The position numbers and the translations under genes were made by a program. A stretch of 64,000 bases of DNA from Mytilus trossulus (lineage: Eukaryota > Mollusca > Bivalvia > Mytilida > Mytilidae). Below are positions 63,801 to 64,000 of this stretch, piece after piece (within the stretch, counting starts at the first letter, position 1; each line of letters opens with the position of its first letter). The stretch lies in NCBI RefSeq assembly GCF_036588685.1, contig NC_086379.1, positions 72,199,727-72,263,726 of the forward strand, written 5' to 3'. The notes under the pieces were generated by a model. That model did not search any database, was not told where the DNA came from, and saw nothing but the letters and a program-made list of their open reading frames with translations.

Positions 63801-64000
63801 ATTTGATATATCAGATGACCCCATTTGACAAAGTGCAAATAATGATGCAATATCAACTATATAAATAGAAGTTATGAAACTTACAAAGTCAATGCAAAAC
63901 TTGAAAATTTCAAATTGACTTTTTGGTGTTTTTTTCCATGGAATGTTTTTGGTATTTGGTCAAACATATAACTATGTCAACCTCTTCAATTTCTAATACA

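Noticed and set aside
1-64000. A bacterial-type defence, toxin-antitoxin, phage or biosynthetic system
   Set aside because: All supported genes are intron-containing animal genes, and no compact co-directional gene cluster exists in any frame.

Overview
This window is nuclear DNA from an animal, most probably a bivalve mollusc close to the mussel Mytilus. It is AT-rich. Its genes are split by GT-AG introns, and its introns and intergenic DNA are packed with short inverted-repeat elements, SINE-like pieces and decayed LINEs. The mussel assignment rests on recollection of common bivalve repeats (the 'gaatcccggcgagggaagaa' SINE box and the pieces ending 'gttgtctcattggca'). It was not checked by a search.

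Four protein-coding genes could be rebuilt exon by exon, all with open frames and matching intron phases. (1) and (2) are two tandem acid-lipase paralogues (AB-hydrolase family, like lysosomal acid/gastric lipase) on the minus strand at 444-8277 and 12591-20264. They encode 403 and 405 residues in eight coding exons with identical intron phases. (3) is an MOB1 kinase activator on the minus strand at 26770-32602, 216 residues, whose first coding exon is only 14 nt. (4) is an hnRNP F/H-type RNA-binding protein on the plus strand at 53862-62707, 498 residues in nine coding exons, with three quasi-RRMs and two glycine-rich regions. The lipases break down neutral lipid or sterol esters, MOB1 works in Hippo/NDR kinase signalling and the hnRNP works in RNA processing. 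Apart from the lipase pair, nothing suggests the neighbours act together.

Layout: 1-8.3 kb lipase A; 8.3-12.6 kb intergenic with three copies of one dispersed repeat; 12.6-20.3 kb lipase B, whose first intron holds a TTAA-flanked MITE and a composite element with a 161-bp tandem array; 20.4-23 kb two inverted-repeat elements; 23-26.8 kb no gene seen; 26.8-32.6 kb MOB1; 33.5-36 kb MITE and dispersed repeats; 37.4-41.75 kb two dead LINEs lying tail to tail; 42.36-43.79 kb a long-palindrome element with a 9-bp target duplication and a second element nested in it; 43.2-47.2 kb a nearly exact 2003-bp tandem duplication; 47.2-52.2 kb no gene seen; 52.2-53.7 kb clustered MITEs; 53.9-62.7 kb hnRNP F/H; 63.3-63.8 kb a 120-bp tandem array.

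I found no operon-like defence, toxin, phage or biosynthetic system. The most notable material is the mobile-element structure: three families with TTAA targets (piggyBac-like signature), the nested palindrome, and two cases where a splice acceptor has been locally duplicated inside an intron (MOB1 and lipase A).
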